From assembly GCA_030424715.1 (NCBI GenBank), contig JAUHWH010000001.1, positions 682,001-746,000 on the forward strand: a DNA stretch of 64,000 bases. Reading direction: 5' to 3'. The stretch comes from Bdellovibrionia bacterium. Lineage in GTDB: Bacteria; Bdellovibrionota; Bdellovibrionia; Bdellovibrionales; JAGQZY01. The notes beneath the pieces are model-generated. The model was not told the origin of the DNA. It did not search any database and worked only from the letters and a program-made list of their open reading frames with translations. Both the position numbers and the translations under genes were made by a program. Of this stretch, positions 9,337 through 19,955 are shown in pieces. How positions within the stretch are numbered: the first letter of the stretch is position 1; every line of letters begins with the position of its first letter.

Positions 9337-10890
9337 TTAAGATTTGCGTAGTCTTCGCTTATCTAGGTCGTACTTTTCCACCTTCATGATAAGTCCAGCG
9401 CGGCTGATTCCTAGTTCCTTTGCCAACTTCGACTTGTTCCAGCCAGTGCGACGGAGGCCCTCTTTAATCATATCTCGCTCAAGCTCTTCGATGGCGTCTT
9501 TTAATTTGCCAACCACACGAGTGCCTTGCACTTTGGTTTTTTGCCCGCCCTCGATGATCTTAGGCGACAGCATGTCCGCCGTGATCTTTGTTTCCTCTCC
9601 GCTTAGAACTACGATTCTTTCCATTTCGTTTTGTAGCTCTCGCACGTTTCCAGGCCAATGGTAGTCATAAAGCTTTTCAAGAGCGCGTTTCGTCAAAATG
9701 CGCTTGCTAATACCGGCTCTCTTGCACGCGAGGTCGATAAAGAACTCTGAAAGCAGAGGGATGTCTTCTTTACGCTCTCTCAAGGGCGGCACGCGCAAGT
9801 TGATAACATTGAGGCGATAGAACAGATCTTCACGGAAGGTGCCCTTTTCGACCATTTCTCTTAGGTTTCTGTTAGTAGCCGCAATCACACGGACGTCCAC
9901 TTTTCGAGCATCCAATGCGCCCACGGGTGTGAATGTACCCTCTTGCAGAACGCGAAGTAACTTCACCTGCATCTGCGGGGAGGTGTCACCGATCTCATCG
10001 AGAAAGAACGTTCCTTTATCTGCGATTTCAAAAAGACCTTTTTTATCCTTATGGGCTCCGGTGAATGATCCTTTGGCGTGACCAAAAAGTTCTGATTCTA
10101 AAAGGTTGTCGTTAAAAGCCGAACAGTTTTGAATCACAAAGGGTTTGCTCGATCGTACGGAGTTGTAGTGAATCGATTTCGCGATAAGCTCTTTACCCGT
10201 ACCGTTTTCCCCCTGAATCAAAACGGTGCTGTCGGCGCCCTTAATTTTGTCTAACAAGGCGTAAGTGCTTTGCATGGCTTGCGACTTACCGATCATATTG
10301 TCGTATTTATAGCGACTTCCAAGCTCTTTATTAAGTTCACGAATGCGGTCTTCGCGGTTGGTGATCTCAAGGTGAAGGGTGACGATCTCTCGTGACACTA
10401 GGTCTACCAGGTCGATAAAATGGGCACGATCATTATCATCAAGGAATCGGATCTTCGAAACAGCAAAATCGATAGTGTCTCGGTTCTCGCCTTGCGAGGC
10501 GAGGCGATCTTTCACTTCTTCAATACGGTTGGCTTCTGCGGTGTCTTTTATAAATCCGACGCCGACCACAGTGCCCATGAACTCACCATCAATAAGAATG
10601 GGGAACACAGCCATGTCAAAACCGGCTTGCGACCATTTCGTCAATGCGAAGCGAGTTTCTGAGTTCTGCATTTCAGTGATGGCTTTGCCGACTTCTTCAG
10701 AGAGGCCTTCGCGATTGGCTTCTTTATTCAAAAAGGCTTGGACCGCAGGGTTAACGATGGCGGTGTCTTTGAAGCCTCGGATGTGTCCCCGCTCATCGGT
10801 AAAGATGACATCGATATTCCACCAAGACGACAAAATTAACTTTAGTTTTTTAATTACATGGATATGTTCAAACTCATCCCAATTGATCAT
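9337..10890 (-). CDS. Sigma-54-dependent Fis-family transcriptional regulator with N-terminal PocR-like sensory domain
   Basis: Walker A GENGTGKELIAK, GSFTGA loop, Walker B GTFFLDEIGD, C-terminal HTH NKSKLAKELGISRAGL; start assigned to MINWDEF rather than the upstream ATG. Confidence 0.85.
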   Translation of the reverse strand: MINWDEFEHIHVIKKLKLILSSWWNIDVIFTDERGHIRGFKDTAIVNPAVQAFLNKEANREGLSEEVGKAITEMQNSETRFALTKWSQAGFDMAVFPILIDGEFMGTVVGVGFIKDTAEANRIEEVKDRLASQGENRDTIDFAVSKIRFLDDNDRAHFIDLVDLVSREIVTLHLEITNREDRIRELNKELGSRYKYDNMIGKSQAMQSTYALLDKIKGADSTVLIQGENGTGKELIAKSIHYNSVRSSKPFVIQNCSAFNDNLLESELFGHAKGSFTGAHKDKKGLFEIADKGTFFLDEIGDTSPQMQVKLLRVLQEGTFTPVGALDARKVDVRVIAATNRNLREMVEKGTFREDLFYRLNVINLRVPPLRERKEDIPLLSEFFIDLACKRAGISKRILTKRALEKLYDYHWPGNVRELQNEMERIVVLSGEETKITADMLSPKIIEGGQKTKVQGTRVVGKLKDAIEELERDMIKEGLRRTGWNKSKLAKELGISRAGLIMKVEKYDLDKRRLRKS

Positions 10891-11110
10891 TCGTAGACTC
10901 CTTAGCGTCAATAATCTCTACACTTCTTATCGTCAAAAAAGTGGACAACTTTACGGTGTTGCGAAGAATTTGGACACATATTTCAAGTACCTGATATTAC
11001 TTGGGAAAAATGAGCGAGTGTCGAGAGAAAAGTGACTCGTTTTGAGATGTGACCAAAGGGTAGACAAAAAACAATTGAGTTTGTTGAGAATTTTTGTCAA
11101 GTTGATCGTC

Positions 11111-12964
11111 ATGTATAACTCCTGGCTTTTGATTTGGCCGTTCATTAAACCTTATAAAGGTCAGATTGCCGTCACCCTATTTTTGGGCTTTCTTTACGCT
11201 CAACTCTCGGTGGTCTTGCCGGTTCTAGCCCAGCTTCTGCTTTCGGCCTTTCAAGGCATGGGAGATATGGTCCATGTGAACAATTCTGGAGCGGGGGTTG
11301 TTCCTGATCTTGGGTTGGCCGCCAACAAAGACTTTATGAAAGTGGCGAACTGGTTAAATCTAGCAGAAGATCATTGGCTGTTCTCAGTGAGCAACAAGCA
11401 GGTTGTTACAGTGATCGCCTTTTCTTTTCCGGTCTATTACTTCCTCTTCGGTTTGGTGCGCTATTTTCATTTCTTTATGGTTAAGTTTATCGGCGAAAAA
11501 GTGATTTCTGATGTTCGCTTGGCCTTGATGAATAAGTTTATGGATCTCGACGTCCTATACTTAGGCCGCCAGAAAAAGGGCTCTGGTGGATTGTTGAGCC
11601 GCACCCTCAATGACACCTTGGTTTTGCAAAATGGACTACAATACTATGGTGATTTGATCCGGGAGCCCATTGTCGGCGTTTTTTTGGTCTCCTATATGTT
11701 TTATAACAACTGGAAGATCACCCTGGGTTGTTTTGTATTTTTACCTGTGTTCGCTGGAGTGATCCGTTATGTTAGCAAAAGTCTAAAAAAGTTTGGCCAT
11801 CAAAGTCAGGAGTCTCTCGAAGAGGTGACAAAAACTTTAAAAGAGGGCCTCGATGGAGTGCGGGTGATCCAGTCGTTCAATCTCCAGAAAACCATGAAAA
11901 ACAAGTTTCGCGACCAAGTGGAGCATTACCTCAGCAAACGAAAAAAAATCATCAAACGAGAAGAGCTGGGTAGCCCCATCAACGAGTGGTTCGCCTCGAT
12001 TTTAGTTTGTGGGATCTGCCTTTTCCAGGCTGAACTGATTGTTGTGGGAGAGTCTGATCTTGCCAGTTTCATGAGTTTTCTTATTGCTGCCGGGATGTTG
12101 GACAAGCCGGTGAAAAAAACCCAACAAGCCGTTATTCGTATACAGCAGAATGTGGTGGCCTTAGAGCGCTTGAATGAAGTCTTCATCAGCGAAAGTCACA
12201 TCGAAGAGGCGACGGCTCCCAAAGCGTTCCCCGAGGACTGGCAAAACATTGAGTTTCGAGACGTGCGCTTTTCCTATAACGATAAGACTGTTCTTGATAA
12301 TATTAATTTGAACATCAAGCGAGGAGAAGTGGTGGCCTTGGTGGGGGCCAGTGGCTCTGGTAAGTCCACATTGGCGGGACTGTTGCAAAGATTTTTTGAT
12401 CCGGTCTCAGGTGAAATCATCATCGGGGACACTCCCATCAATCGTTACTCCAGCCAAGATTTGCGATCGAACATTGGGTATGTCACTCAAGACGTGTTTC
12501 TGTTCGATGATTCCATCGAAAACAATATTTGGTTTGGCAACATGAAGCGTGACAAGGCGGATGTTAAAGCCGCAGCTCAAATGGCTAATGCCACCGGGTT
12601 CATCGAGGAGACCATGGAGGGGTTCGACACATTAGTCGGGGAGCGTGGTGGGCGGCTCTCCGGAGGAGAAAAGCAAAGAATCAGCATTGCGCGCGCCGTT
12701 TTTAAAGATCCGCCGATCCTTATTTTAGATGAAGCGACCAGTGCTCTAGATTCGGCCAGTGAACTCGAGGTGCAAAAGGGGATTGAAACTCTTTTGAAAG
12801 GCCGAACGGCTATTGTGATCGCTCATCGCCTGTCGACAATCATCAACAGTGACCGGATTGTTGTGATGAAAGAGGGGCGGATTGTTGAAGAGGGGACCCA
12901 CGACACCCTGATTGCAAAAAATGCCGAATACGCCCATTTCTACAAACTGCAATACAGTCAGTAA
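11111..12964 (+). CDS. ABC transporter, fused permease/ATPase (MsbA-like exporter)
   Basis: VGASGSGKST, LSGGEKQRISIARA, ILILDEATSALD; six-TM N-terminal half. Start chosen at MYNSWLLIWPF. Confidence 0.88.
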   Translation: MYNSWLLIWPFIKPYKGQIAVTLFLGFLYAQLSVVLPVLAQLLLSAFQGMGDMVHVNNSGAGVVPDLGLAANKDFMKVANWLNLAEDHWLFSVSNKQVVTVIAFSFPVYYFLFGLVRYFHFFMVKFIGEKVISDVRLALMNKFMDLDVLYLGRQKKGSGGLLSRTLNDTLVLQNGLQYYGDLIREPIVGVFLVSYMFYNNWKITLGCFVFLPVFAGVIRYVSKSLKKFGHQSQESLEEVTKTLKEGLDGVRVIQSFNLQKTMKNKFRDQVEHYLSKRKKIIKREELGSPINEWFASILVCGICLFQAELIVVGESDLASFMSFLIAAGMLDKPVKKTQQAVIRIQQNVVALERLNEVFISESHIEEATAPKAFPEDWQNIEFRDVRFSYNDKTVLDNINLNIKRGEVVALVGASGSGKSTLAGLLQRFFDPVSGEIIIGDTPINRYSSQDLRSNIGYVTQDVFLFDDSIENNIWFGNMKRDKADVKAAAQMANATGFIEETMEGFDTLVGERGGRLSGGEKQRISIARAVFKDPPILILDEATSALDSASELEVQKGIETLLKGRTAIVIAHRLSTIINSDRIVVMKEGRIVEEGTHDTLIAKNAEYAHFYKLQYSQ

Positions 12965-15772
12965 CTAGAGTTTCAGATATTCTTTTAAATATCGAGCCGT
13001 ATGGGTCTTCTTTTTACAAAGGTCAAGAGGGGAGCCTTGGGCAACGATCTTGCCGCCATCGATACCGGCTTCTGGGCCCAAGTCTATTATATAGTCTGAT
13101 TGAGCCATGACCTCGAGGTTGTGTTCGATCAAAACAACACTACCGCCCGTTTCCACAATTTGGTGTAGGATGGCCATTAGCAGCTGCACCTCTCTAAAGT
13201 GTAAGCCTGTTGTCGGCTCATCCAGGATATAGAGAGTGGCCTTTTGATTGGTCTTATAAAGCTCGCGAGCAATCTTGATTCTCTGGGATTCGCCACCACT
13301 CAAACTTGAGGTGCTTTGTCCGAGTGTCAGGTAATCCAGTCCCACCTGCTTCAAGACGCTCAAGGGTTTACGAATATTTGGATACGACACGAAAAAGTCC
13401 ATGGCTTCAGCCACGGTAAGCTGTAGTACCTGATAGATGTTTTTACCGCGATAAGTGACCTCAAGAATCTCTTTGCGAAACTTATTGCCATCGCAAGATT
13501 GGCATATGGTCTTAATGTCATCCATAAAGACCATATCGATCAATTCGTAGCCTAAGCCTTTACAAACCGGGCAGCGGCCGCCATTGACGTTTAAAGAGAA
13601 TGTGCCAGGTGTGTAGCCCCGCTCTCGGCCCTTGAGCGTGGTGGCAAAAATGTCCCGGATGATGTCGTAGATTTTCAGATAGGTCGCGGGGTTGCTGCGG
13701 GCGGATTTGCCGACTGGCGATTGGTTGATGTGCAAAACATTTTTCAAATTTTCGGCACCGTTGAGTTTTTTGTAGGGTTCGCCTCGGGTGTAATCGATCC
13801 CGATTTCAGTCAATAGTGCGGGGTAAAGAGTCTCTGTAATCAGTGTCGACTTTCCAGAGCCACTGACCCCAGTGACCGTTACGATGCGATTGAGTGGAAT
13901 CTTTACCGAGGTGTTGCGTAAATTTCGCCCGGAGCAACCTTTAAGCTCCACAAAGTATTTATAGTCTTTAATATCAACCGGTCGCGGCGAATAGACCTGC
14001 TGTCTTGTGTTCGTCAAAAACATATTGGTGTTTGACTCTTTGCAGTCAATAAAAGCTTTTTGGTTGCCACTAAAGATGATTTCCCCACCTTTGAACCCTG
14101 AGCCCGGACCCATCTCGATAATATGGTCGCTTTCTTTAATGACGTCTTGGTCATGTTCAACCACAACCAGAGTATTACCCAACTCGTTGAGCGCTTTCAG
14201 TTGTTGAATCAACTGATCATTGTCACGTGGGTGTAGTCCGATTGTCGGTTCGTCGAGCACATAAAGGGCTTGTGTTAGTCCCATGCCTAACTGTTTCGCC
14301 AATAGGAGACGTTGAAACTCCCCGCCGGAAAGGCTTCGGGTTTGTCGTGATAGCGAAAGATAGTGCACTCCGATTTCATTGAGGAACCGCAGTCGAGAGG
14401 CTAGCTGTTCGTATATGTCTCGCACCATCTCTTTTTCGTACTCTGACAGGGTGAGATCCAAAATAAATTGGTATAGGTCTTTCAAACTCATTTCACAGAG
14501 ATCCGTGATCGACTTATCTTGAATCAAAAAGTTATTCGTGGTGGTCATCAGGCGTGAGCCTTCACAGACCGGACATTGAAAGGCTGTTTTAAAGCGCGAT
14601 AAAAAGACGCGCACATGCATCTTATATTTTTTAGTTTCCAGGTGGTCAAAGTAGCCCCGCACGCCATAAAACTGCGAGTTCCCATCCCAGAGGGTGTCGC
14701 GATGCTTCTTGGGGAGTTCAGTCCAAGGAGTGTCGAGACTGATTTTTTTTGACTTGCAATAAGTCATGAGTTTGCGTTTAGCCCGGGCCGCGCTCGGCAT
14801 AAAGAAAGGGCTAATAGCACCTTCTCGCAACGATAAGGTGGGGTTAGGTACGACCTTGGCTTCATCGAGATCCAGAGTGTTACCAAACCCGTTGCATTCG
14901 CCACAGGCTCCAACCGGAGAGTTGAAGCTAAACAGTTGCGGCGTCTTTTGGGGCAGTAGCTCATCACATGCCGAGCAGGACAAACTGTCACTAAACTTGA
15001 TGAAGTCATTATCGGTTGAGATAATTTGTGCCATACCTGAGGTTTGATTATTGTATTTGATAGACATCTCATAGGCTTGACCCATGGAATCCACAATGCG
15101 CCCACGATCGTCCTCGCGAATCGCCAAGCGATCAATTACGAGATAAAAATCTTTTTTGGGTAAATCTTTCACCTTGGTTTGGGGGCCGATTTCAATGGTG
15201 TTCATTTTCATCTTAGTTTTGGTGCGGCTTTGGTTGACCAAAATTCGGTTAAAGCCATCGGTCAATAGAGACTTAAGTAAATCAGTATTATTAAATCGTT
15301 TCTCTTTTTGTTTGATAAGGGTGCAAAGATAAACCCGTTGTCCGTCCCAATCGGCAATTAACTTATTAGCCGCTGATGTGGGTGAGTCGCTCAGTATGGG
15401 GCCATGCCCATTGGGGCAATAAGCGGTGGCCAGCTTGGCATAAAACAGTCGAAGGTATTCGATGATCTCAGATGTGGTGCCCACAGTAGAGCGACTGTTT
15501 TTAACGGTGTTCTTCTGCTCAAGGGCGATCGCTGGAGGAATGTTAGAAATGCTATCGAGCAAAGGTTTAGGGGCCTGGTTTAAAAACTGGCGAGCGTAAC
15601 TCGAGAGGCTTTCAATATAGCGACGCTGGCCTTCAGCAAAGAGCGTTTCAAAAGCCAAAGAGCTTTTCCCAGAACCACTGGGCCCACAGACCACAGTAAA
15701 AGAATTGATGGGTATCTTTACATCAATGTTCTTGAGGTTGTTTTGTCTAACGCCTTTGAGTTCAATAAACAT
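12965..15772 (-). CDS. uvrA: Excinuclease ABC subunit A (UvrA) or close paralog
   Basis: Two ABC cassettes (GPSGSGKSSLAFET, GVSGSGKSTLI; SLSGGEFQRLLLA, SLSGGESQRIKIA), CxxC zinc modules (CSACDELL...CGECNGFG; CPVCKGLGYEL...CQSCDG). Confidence 0.88.
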   Translation of the reverse strand: MFIELKGVRQNNLKNIDVKIPINSFTVVCGPSGSGKSSLAFETLFAEGQRRYIESLSSYARQFLNQAPKPLLDSISNIPPAIALEQKNTVKNSRSTVGTTSEIIEYLRLFYAKLATAYCPNGHGPILSDSPTSAANKLIADWDGQRVYLCTLIKQKEKRFNNTDLLKSLLTDGFNRILVNQSRTKTKMKMNTIEIGPQTKVKDLPKKDFYLVIDRLAIREDDRGRIVDSMGQAYEMSIKYNNQTSGMAQIISTDNDFIKFSDSLSCSACDELLPQKTPQLFSFNSPVGACGECNGFGNTLDLDEAKVVPNPTLSLREGAISPFFMPSAARAKRKLMTYCKSKKISLDTPWTELPKKHRDTLWDGNSQFYGVRGYFDHLETKKYKMHVRVFLSRFKTAFQCPVCEGSRLMTTTNNFLIQDKSITDLCEMSLKDLYQFILDLTLSEYEKEMVRDIYEQLASRLRFLNEIGVHYLSLSRQTRSLSGGEFQRLLLAKQLGMGLTQALYVLDEPTIGLHPRDNDQLIQQLKALNELGNTLVVVEHDQDVIKESDHIIEMGPGSGFKGGEIIFSGNQKAFIDCKESNTNMFLTNTRQQVYSPRPVDIKDYKYFVELKGCSGRNLRNTSVKIPLNRIVTVTGVSGSGKSTLITETLYPALLTEIGIDYTRGEPYKKLNGAENLKNVLHINQSPVGKSARSNPATYLKIYDIIRDIFATTLKGRERGYTPGTFSLNVNGGRCPVCKGLGYELIDMVFMDDIKTICQSCDGNKFRKEILEVTYRGKNIYQVLQLTVAEAMDFFVSYPNIRKPLSVLKQVGLDYLTLGQSTSSLSGGESQRIKIARELYKTNQKATLYILDEPTTGLHFREVQLLMAILHQIVETGGSVVLIEHNLEVMAQSDYIIDLGPEAGIDGGKIVAQGSPLDLCKKKTHTARYLKEYLKL

Positions 15773-15832
15773 GCTCGCCAACCTACCAAACTTAAGGGAG
15801 AAGAGGAACAAAAACCCCAAATCCAGGCAAGA

Positions 15833-15981
15833 TTCTAAATCTCAGATTCAAAGAACAAAACAAAGGGAGCCCATGGCTCCTGGGAGCGTGACGCGTTCAC
15901 GCCCAACGGGCGTGACCCAGGCAAGGCAGGAGCCGTGCCATGGGATGTCTTTGTTTTGTTCTTTGAATCTGAGATTTAGAA
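15833..15981. repeat. Long palindromic element IR2 (33-bp perfect arms, structured core)
   Basis: Left arm 15833-15865 TTCTAAATCTCAGATTCAAAGAACAAAACAAAG; right arm 15949-15981 exact reverse complement; core on minus strand GGCTCCTGCCTTGCCTGGGTCACGCCCGTTGGGCGTGAACGCGTCACGCTCCCAGGAGCC. Confidence 0.97.
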
Positions 15982-18660
15982 CTCTTCGCGGTAGAAGTCG
16001 GTTTTGTCCTCTTCTTCTTGTCGAGTGGTCTCTTCGGTGTTCTCGGTGCCAGGCTCAGTACCCGTCATAAAGGCTTGGCGAACCACCTCGTGACTGCGGG
16101 CTGTGGCTAAGTGGCCGGTTTCATTGTCGATGTTGGCAAACACGATGTTGTTTGGGATCGGGAAGTTCTCGGCCGGTGAGTCTTGCAGAGCTCCCTCCAT
16201 ATATTGCAACCAGATGGGTAAGGCGGCACGACTGCCGGCCTCTCCACGGCCCAAACTCTTTTCTTGATCAAAGCCGACCCATACGCCCGTGCTCAATTGC
16301 GGGGTGTAACCCATAAACCATGCATCATAGTAGCCATTGGTGGTTCCCGTCTTTCCAGCGACCTCGCGGTTCAGTCGCCGAGCGCGGCCACCGGTACCAC
16401 CGGACTCATTGACCACGGCTTGCAAAAGGGTGGTGGTTAAGAAGGCCGTTTGAGGAGAGATCAGCTGATCGGGGTCGTTAAAGAAAAAGGGCGAGACCTT
16501 TTGAGTGTCTTCTTCTTGGCTCATCATATTGGTTTCGTACTGTTGACGTTTCTGTGTGAACTCGTCTTTCACTTCGCCGATTTTTTCTTTGAAATGCAGA
16601 TCGAAGGAGACCTCTTGGGCGAGGATTTCTCCACGGCGGTCTTTTATTTCGTGGATAATGATCGGTTTGATACGCTGACCGAGCTTTGCGAATGTCGAGT
16701 AGACCTTGGTCATTTCATAAAGCGTGGCCCCGCTGGACCCCAGCGCCAATGACATATCCATATTGATCGGGCTAAAGATACCGAGCCGACGCGCATACTC
16801 TGACGCGAAGGACACACCGGTTTTTTCAAGAATGCGGATGGTGGGTGTGTTCAGCGACTTCTTAAGGGCGTTGCGAAGCAAGATGTCTCCAGTAAAGCGG
16901 CCTCCGTAATTGCCAGGTTTCCAAACCTTTTTCTCTTGGACTTCAGCGGACTCCTGAACCTCTTCGCCTTCTTTGACTTCTTTGGTCTCGCCTGTTTGTT
17001 GGTTGTAAACAATGGGGGCACCCATGATGGGGCTTGCAGGGGTGAGCCCCTTGTCCAGACCCGCGGCATAGAGGATGGGTTTGAAAGCCGACCCCGTTTG
17101 CCGAACCGCTTGGTAAGTGCGATTGAGTTTGGTTTTTCTAAAGTTAGAACCACCAACCATCGCAACAATATCATCGGTTTTGAGGTCATAAGAAATTAAA
17201 GCAGCTTCGACCTTTGGTTCTTGTTCTAGGGAAAGCTCGGCGTAGTCTTTTAGATCGTGTTTGAAGGTTTTTGAGACTTTGGCCTTCTTGGCGGTTTCAG
17301 CCACGATTTCCACATCAATAACATCTCCGACCTTTAAGGCTTCAGAGGGTTTTTTGATATGGAGGTAGTCACCATAAATTTTAGACGGATCGGGTTCGCG
17401 GGCCCAAGCCATTCGATCAAGAGGAATAATTCCCTGGGATTCGGCAAAGCGAACCATAACGATTTCATTGTCATCATCGACAGATGTTACTACCGCAGAG
17501 AGAATGTCCCCCTTTTTCGTGTAAGGCGGGATATTAGAAATGACGTTTCCTTTGTCATCTTTTTCTTGGTAGGCCTTAAACTCTCCGTATGCGTCGGTTG
17601 AGCCATCGGCAAACACTTGAAAGGTGGCGTAGGCATCATCGATCAATTGATTACGCTGTTTGGTTAAAAACCCCAGAGTGGCTTCTTTATCGTTCACATC
17701 GATATTGGTAATGGGGCCACGAAACCCTTGTCTCTTATCAAGATCTCGAAGGCCCTGGCGAACACTGGCTTGCGCTTTTTTCTGAGCTTCGAAATCGAGG
17801 CTTGAATAAATCCGGATCCCTTTGTCTAAGATCATGTCTTCACCGAGTTCTTTCACCAAGAGCTGACGAATGGTTTCAACAAAATAAGGGGCCACCTCTT
17901 TATATTTCTTTTTGCGATAGACGGTGAGAGTTTCATTTACAGCCACGTCGTGCTGCTCTTGGCTGATGCGTTCGGTTTCTAACATTCTTTTAAGCACATA
18001 TTTTTGTCTGATTTTTGCTCGATCAGGGTTTGCAACAATATTGTAAGCACTAGGCGCGGTGAGAGCCCCAGCAATAACGGCCATTTCAGCGAGGGTCAGG
18101 TCCTTCACCTTTTTTCTAAAAAAGGTTTCGGCGGCGGAGGCCACACCATAGGCGCCTTGGCCAAAGTAAATTTGGTTGAGATAGAGATAAAGGATCTCTT
18201 GCTTTGTCATATGGGTTTCCATACGACGGGCCATGACGGCTTCTTTTAACTTTCGGGTGTAGGTTTTTTCGGAACTCAAAAACAAAGTTCGAGCGGCTTG
18301 TTGAGTGATTGTCGATGCCCCTTGCGAACGCTCACCAGAGGTCAGGTTGGCAATAACCGCCCTGAAAATACCTTTGAAGTTAAACCCGTTGTGAGAATAG
18401 AAGTTAGAGTCCTCGGCTGCCAAAAAAGCATTGATGAGATCTTCGGGGATTTCTTCGATGGGGACGAGAGTTCGATTTTCACGATAGAACTCGCCGATTT
18501 TCTCTCCATTACGGGCGTAGACTTCACTGACCAGCAGCGGGTCATAGTCTTCTACGGAGAACAGGCTGGGCAGAGTCGCAGAGTAGTAAGAGTACAGACC
18601 CAGACCAGAGGCCAGGCCCACAAAACCAAGAACACAAAGAGCAATCAATATCTTTTTCAT
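15976..18660 (-). CDS. mrcA: Class A penicillin-binding protein 1A
   Basis: Transglycosylase motifs (AFLAAEDSNFYSHNGF, QGASTITQQAAR, EILYLYLNQIYFGQGAYGV) and transpeptidase motifs (KTGTTNGYYDAWFMGY). Confidence 0.92.
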   Translation of the reverse strand: MKKILIALCVLGFVGLASGLGLYSYYSATLPSLFSVEDYDPLLVSEVYARNGEKIGEFYRENRTLVPIEEIPEDLINAFLAAEDSNFYSHNGFNFKGIFRAVIANLTSGERSQGASTITQQAARTLFLSSEKTYTRKLKEAVMARRMETHMTKQEILYLYLNQIYFGQGAYGVASAAETFFRKKVKDLTLAEMAVIAGALTAPSAYNIVANPDRAKIRQKYVLKRMLETERISQEQHDVAVNETLTVYRKKKYKEVAPYFVETIRQLLVKELGEDMILDKGIRIYSSLDFEAQKKAQASVRQGLRDLDKRQGFRGPITNIDVNDKEATLGFLTKQRNQLIDDAYATFQVFADGSTDAYGEFKAYQEKDDKGNVISNIPPYTKKGDILSAVVTSVDDDNEIVMVRFAESQGIIPLDRMAWAREPDPSKIYGDYLHIKKPSEALKVGDVIDVEIVAETAKKAKVSKTFKHDLKDYAELSLEQEPKVEAALISYDLKTDDIVAMVGGSNFRKTKLNRTYQAVRQTGSAFKPILYAAGLDKGLTPASPIMGAPIVYNQQTGETKEVKEGEEVQESAEVQEKKVWKPGNYGGRFTGDILLRNALKKSLNTPTIRILEKTGVSFASEYARRLGIFSPINMDMSLALGSSGATLYEMTKVYSTFAKLGQRIKPIIIHEIKDRRGEILAQEVSFDLHFKEKIGEVKDEFTQKRQQYETNMMSQEEDTQKVSPFFFNDPDQLISPQTAFLTTTLLQAVVNESGGTGGRARRLNREVAGKTGTTNGYYDAWFMGYTPQLSTGVWVGFDQEKSLGRGEAGSRAALPIWLQYMEGALQDSPAENFPIPNNIVFANIDNETGHLATARSHEVVRQAFMTGTEPGTENTEETTRQEEEDKTDFYREEF

Positions 18661-18737
18661 GGCATGATTTTAAACTCTCACTTTAGAGAAGTCTATGCTC
18701 TTTGTCCGGCAGAGGCCGTAGAGATCCAGAATTTTGA

Positions 18738-19631
18738 CTAAACGCCAGCTGCCGTAGTGTCTGAAGCTTTTTTCTTGTTGGGGTCAATGCCCTGAATACA
18801 AACACCGACGCCACTGAGCATCCGTAAAAAGTTATTGGTTTTCGCAGCTGAGTTTGCTGCGGCGGCATTGTTACGCGCCAGCTTCGCCTGATAGTCCAAT
18901 TGCTTTTTCGCCCGCATGCAATTTTTAACCACACGGCCCTGGTTAAAGCTTAAGTTCTCAGTGAGGTTGGCAAGTTTCATGGCAGAGGCATCGATGCCAG
19001 CCTGCAACATCTTCACGTTGGTGGCGAGCTGTCTTCCAAGAAGCTCCACTCGCTTCACGTTGTTTCTGTTGGCGAGACAGTCGTCATAAAAAAGCTTTTG
19101 AAAGCGGTTGATGTTCTGACTTCGTCCGAAAAGGGCCATGGGTCCACCGCGCTCAGGCGTGACGACTCCGCTAGAGACCATCTGCTTCCATTCCATAAAG
19201 GCAGCACCAGAGCTTTGCTCGCATTCTTGTTGAACGCTAAGGACGGCTTGCTCGTATTCTAGGCGTTGCAGTTCAATCTTGGCGGGCATCATCATCAATT
19301 GCTCATTATGTTCGGCTTTGGCGTTGTTGAGTTCTACGACGGCTTGGCTAAGGTCATTGCCGCACTGTTGTTCTTGTTCAAAATACTGTTGAGAAAGGCC
19401 CATCAAAGTGTTGGTCTCTTGGGTGCGTGTTTCCAATGTGGTGCCGATGCTCTGACTGGTGTTTTCTAGCATGGATTGAAAGCAGCCAACGCCGCCCATT
19501 CCGGTGCCGGAGCCGCCCTGAGTCCTTAGAAAGGCTTGGTATTGCTCCTGGGTCATTGGCACTTGAATCTTATCTTGCGAATAAGCCGTCAAAGCCATTG
19601 AACTGATTAAAAGTAAGATGAAACTCTTCAT
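18738..19631 (-). CDS. Secreted coiled-coil hypothetical protein
   Basis: Signal peptide MKSFILLLISSMALTAYS; long helical regions with several Cys. Confidence 0.75.
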   Translation of the reverse strand: MKSFILLLISSMALTAYSQDKIQVPMTQEQYQAFLRTQGGSGTGMGGVGCFQSMLENTSQSIGTTLETRTQETNTLMGLSQQYFEQEQQCGNDLSQAVVELNNAKAEHNEQLMMMPAKIELQRLEYEQAVLSVQQECEQSSGAAFMEWKQMVSSGVVTPERGGPMALFGRSQNINRFQKLFYDDCLANRNNVKRVELLGRQLATNVKMLQAGIDASAMKLANLTENLSFNQGRVVKNCMRAKKQLDYQAKLARNNAAAANSAAKTNNFLRMLSGVGVCIQGIDPNKKKASDTTAAGV

Positions 19632-19657
19632 ATAATTTCTCCCCCCGAACCCCTATT

Positions 19658-19685
19658 ATTATAATTCATAAGCCCACTGTCGCAA
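19658..19685 (-). promoter_or_regulatory. Sigma70-like promoter of the 18738-19631 gene
   Basis: Minus strand TTGCGA (19680-19685), 16-bp spacer, TATAAT (19658-19663), 27 bp before the start codon. Confidence 0.6.
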
Positions 19686-19745
19686 ATTGATCTGGTTCAA
19701 AATGAGACACTTTTCTTGTAAAACTCGACTGTTTGGCCACAATTT

Positions 19746-19955
19746 TCAGATAAAGAGGCGTTGAATGCTCCAGAGACCGCCGACGAAGACACAAATGGTT
19801 CCGAGGGCTTGGTGGCTGTAAAACCAGTGCAACATCTCCGGATTCATTTGTTCACTGGCTTTTTCTCTTAGGCCTGGGAGATTTGTCACAAGAGTCATGA
19901 CGGCGCCATAAAAGAGCACGATGTAGGGAAAATAAAGATCCAGGTCATTAATCAT
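19746..19955 (-). CDS. Small membrane protein (69 aa), hypothetical
   Basis: Two hydrophobic segments; short ORF without recognised family. Confidence 0.45.
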   Translation of the reverse strand: MINDLDLYFPYIVLFYGAVMTLVTNLPGLREKASEQMNPEMLHWFYSHQALGTICVFVGGLWSIQRLFI

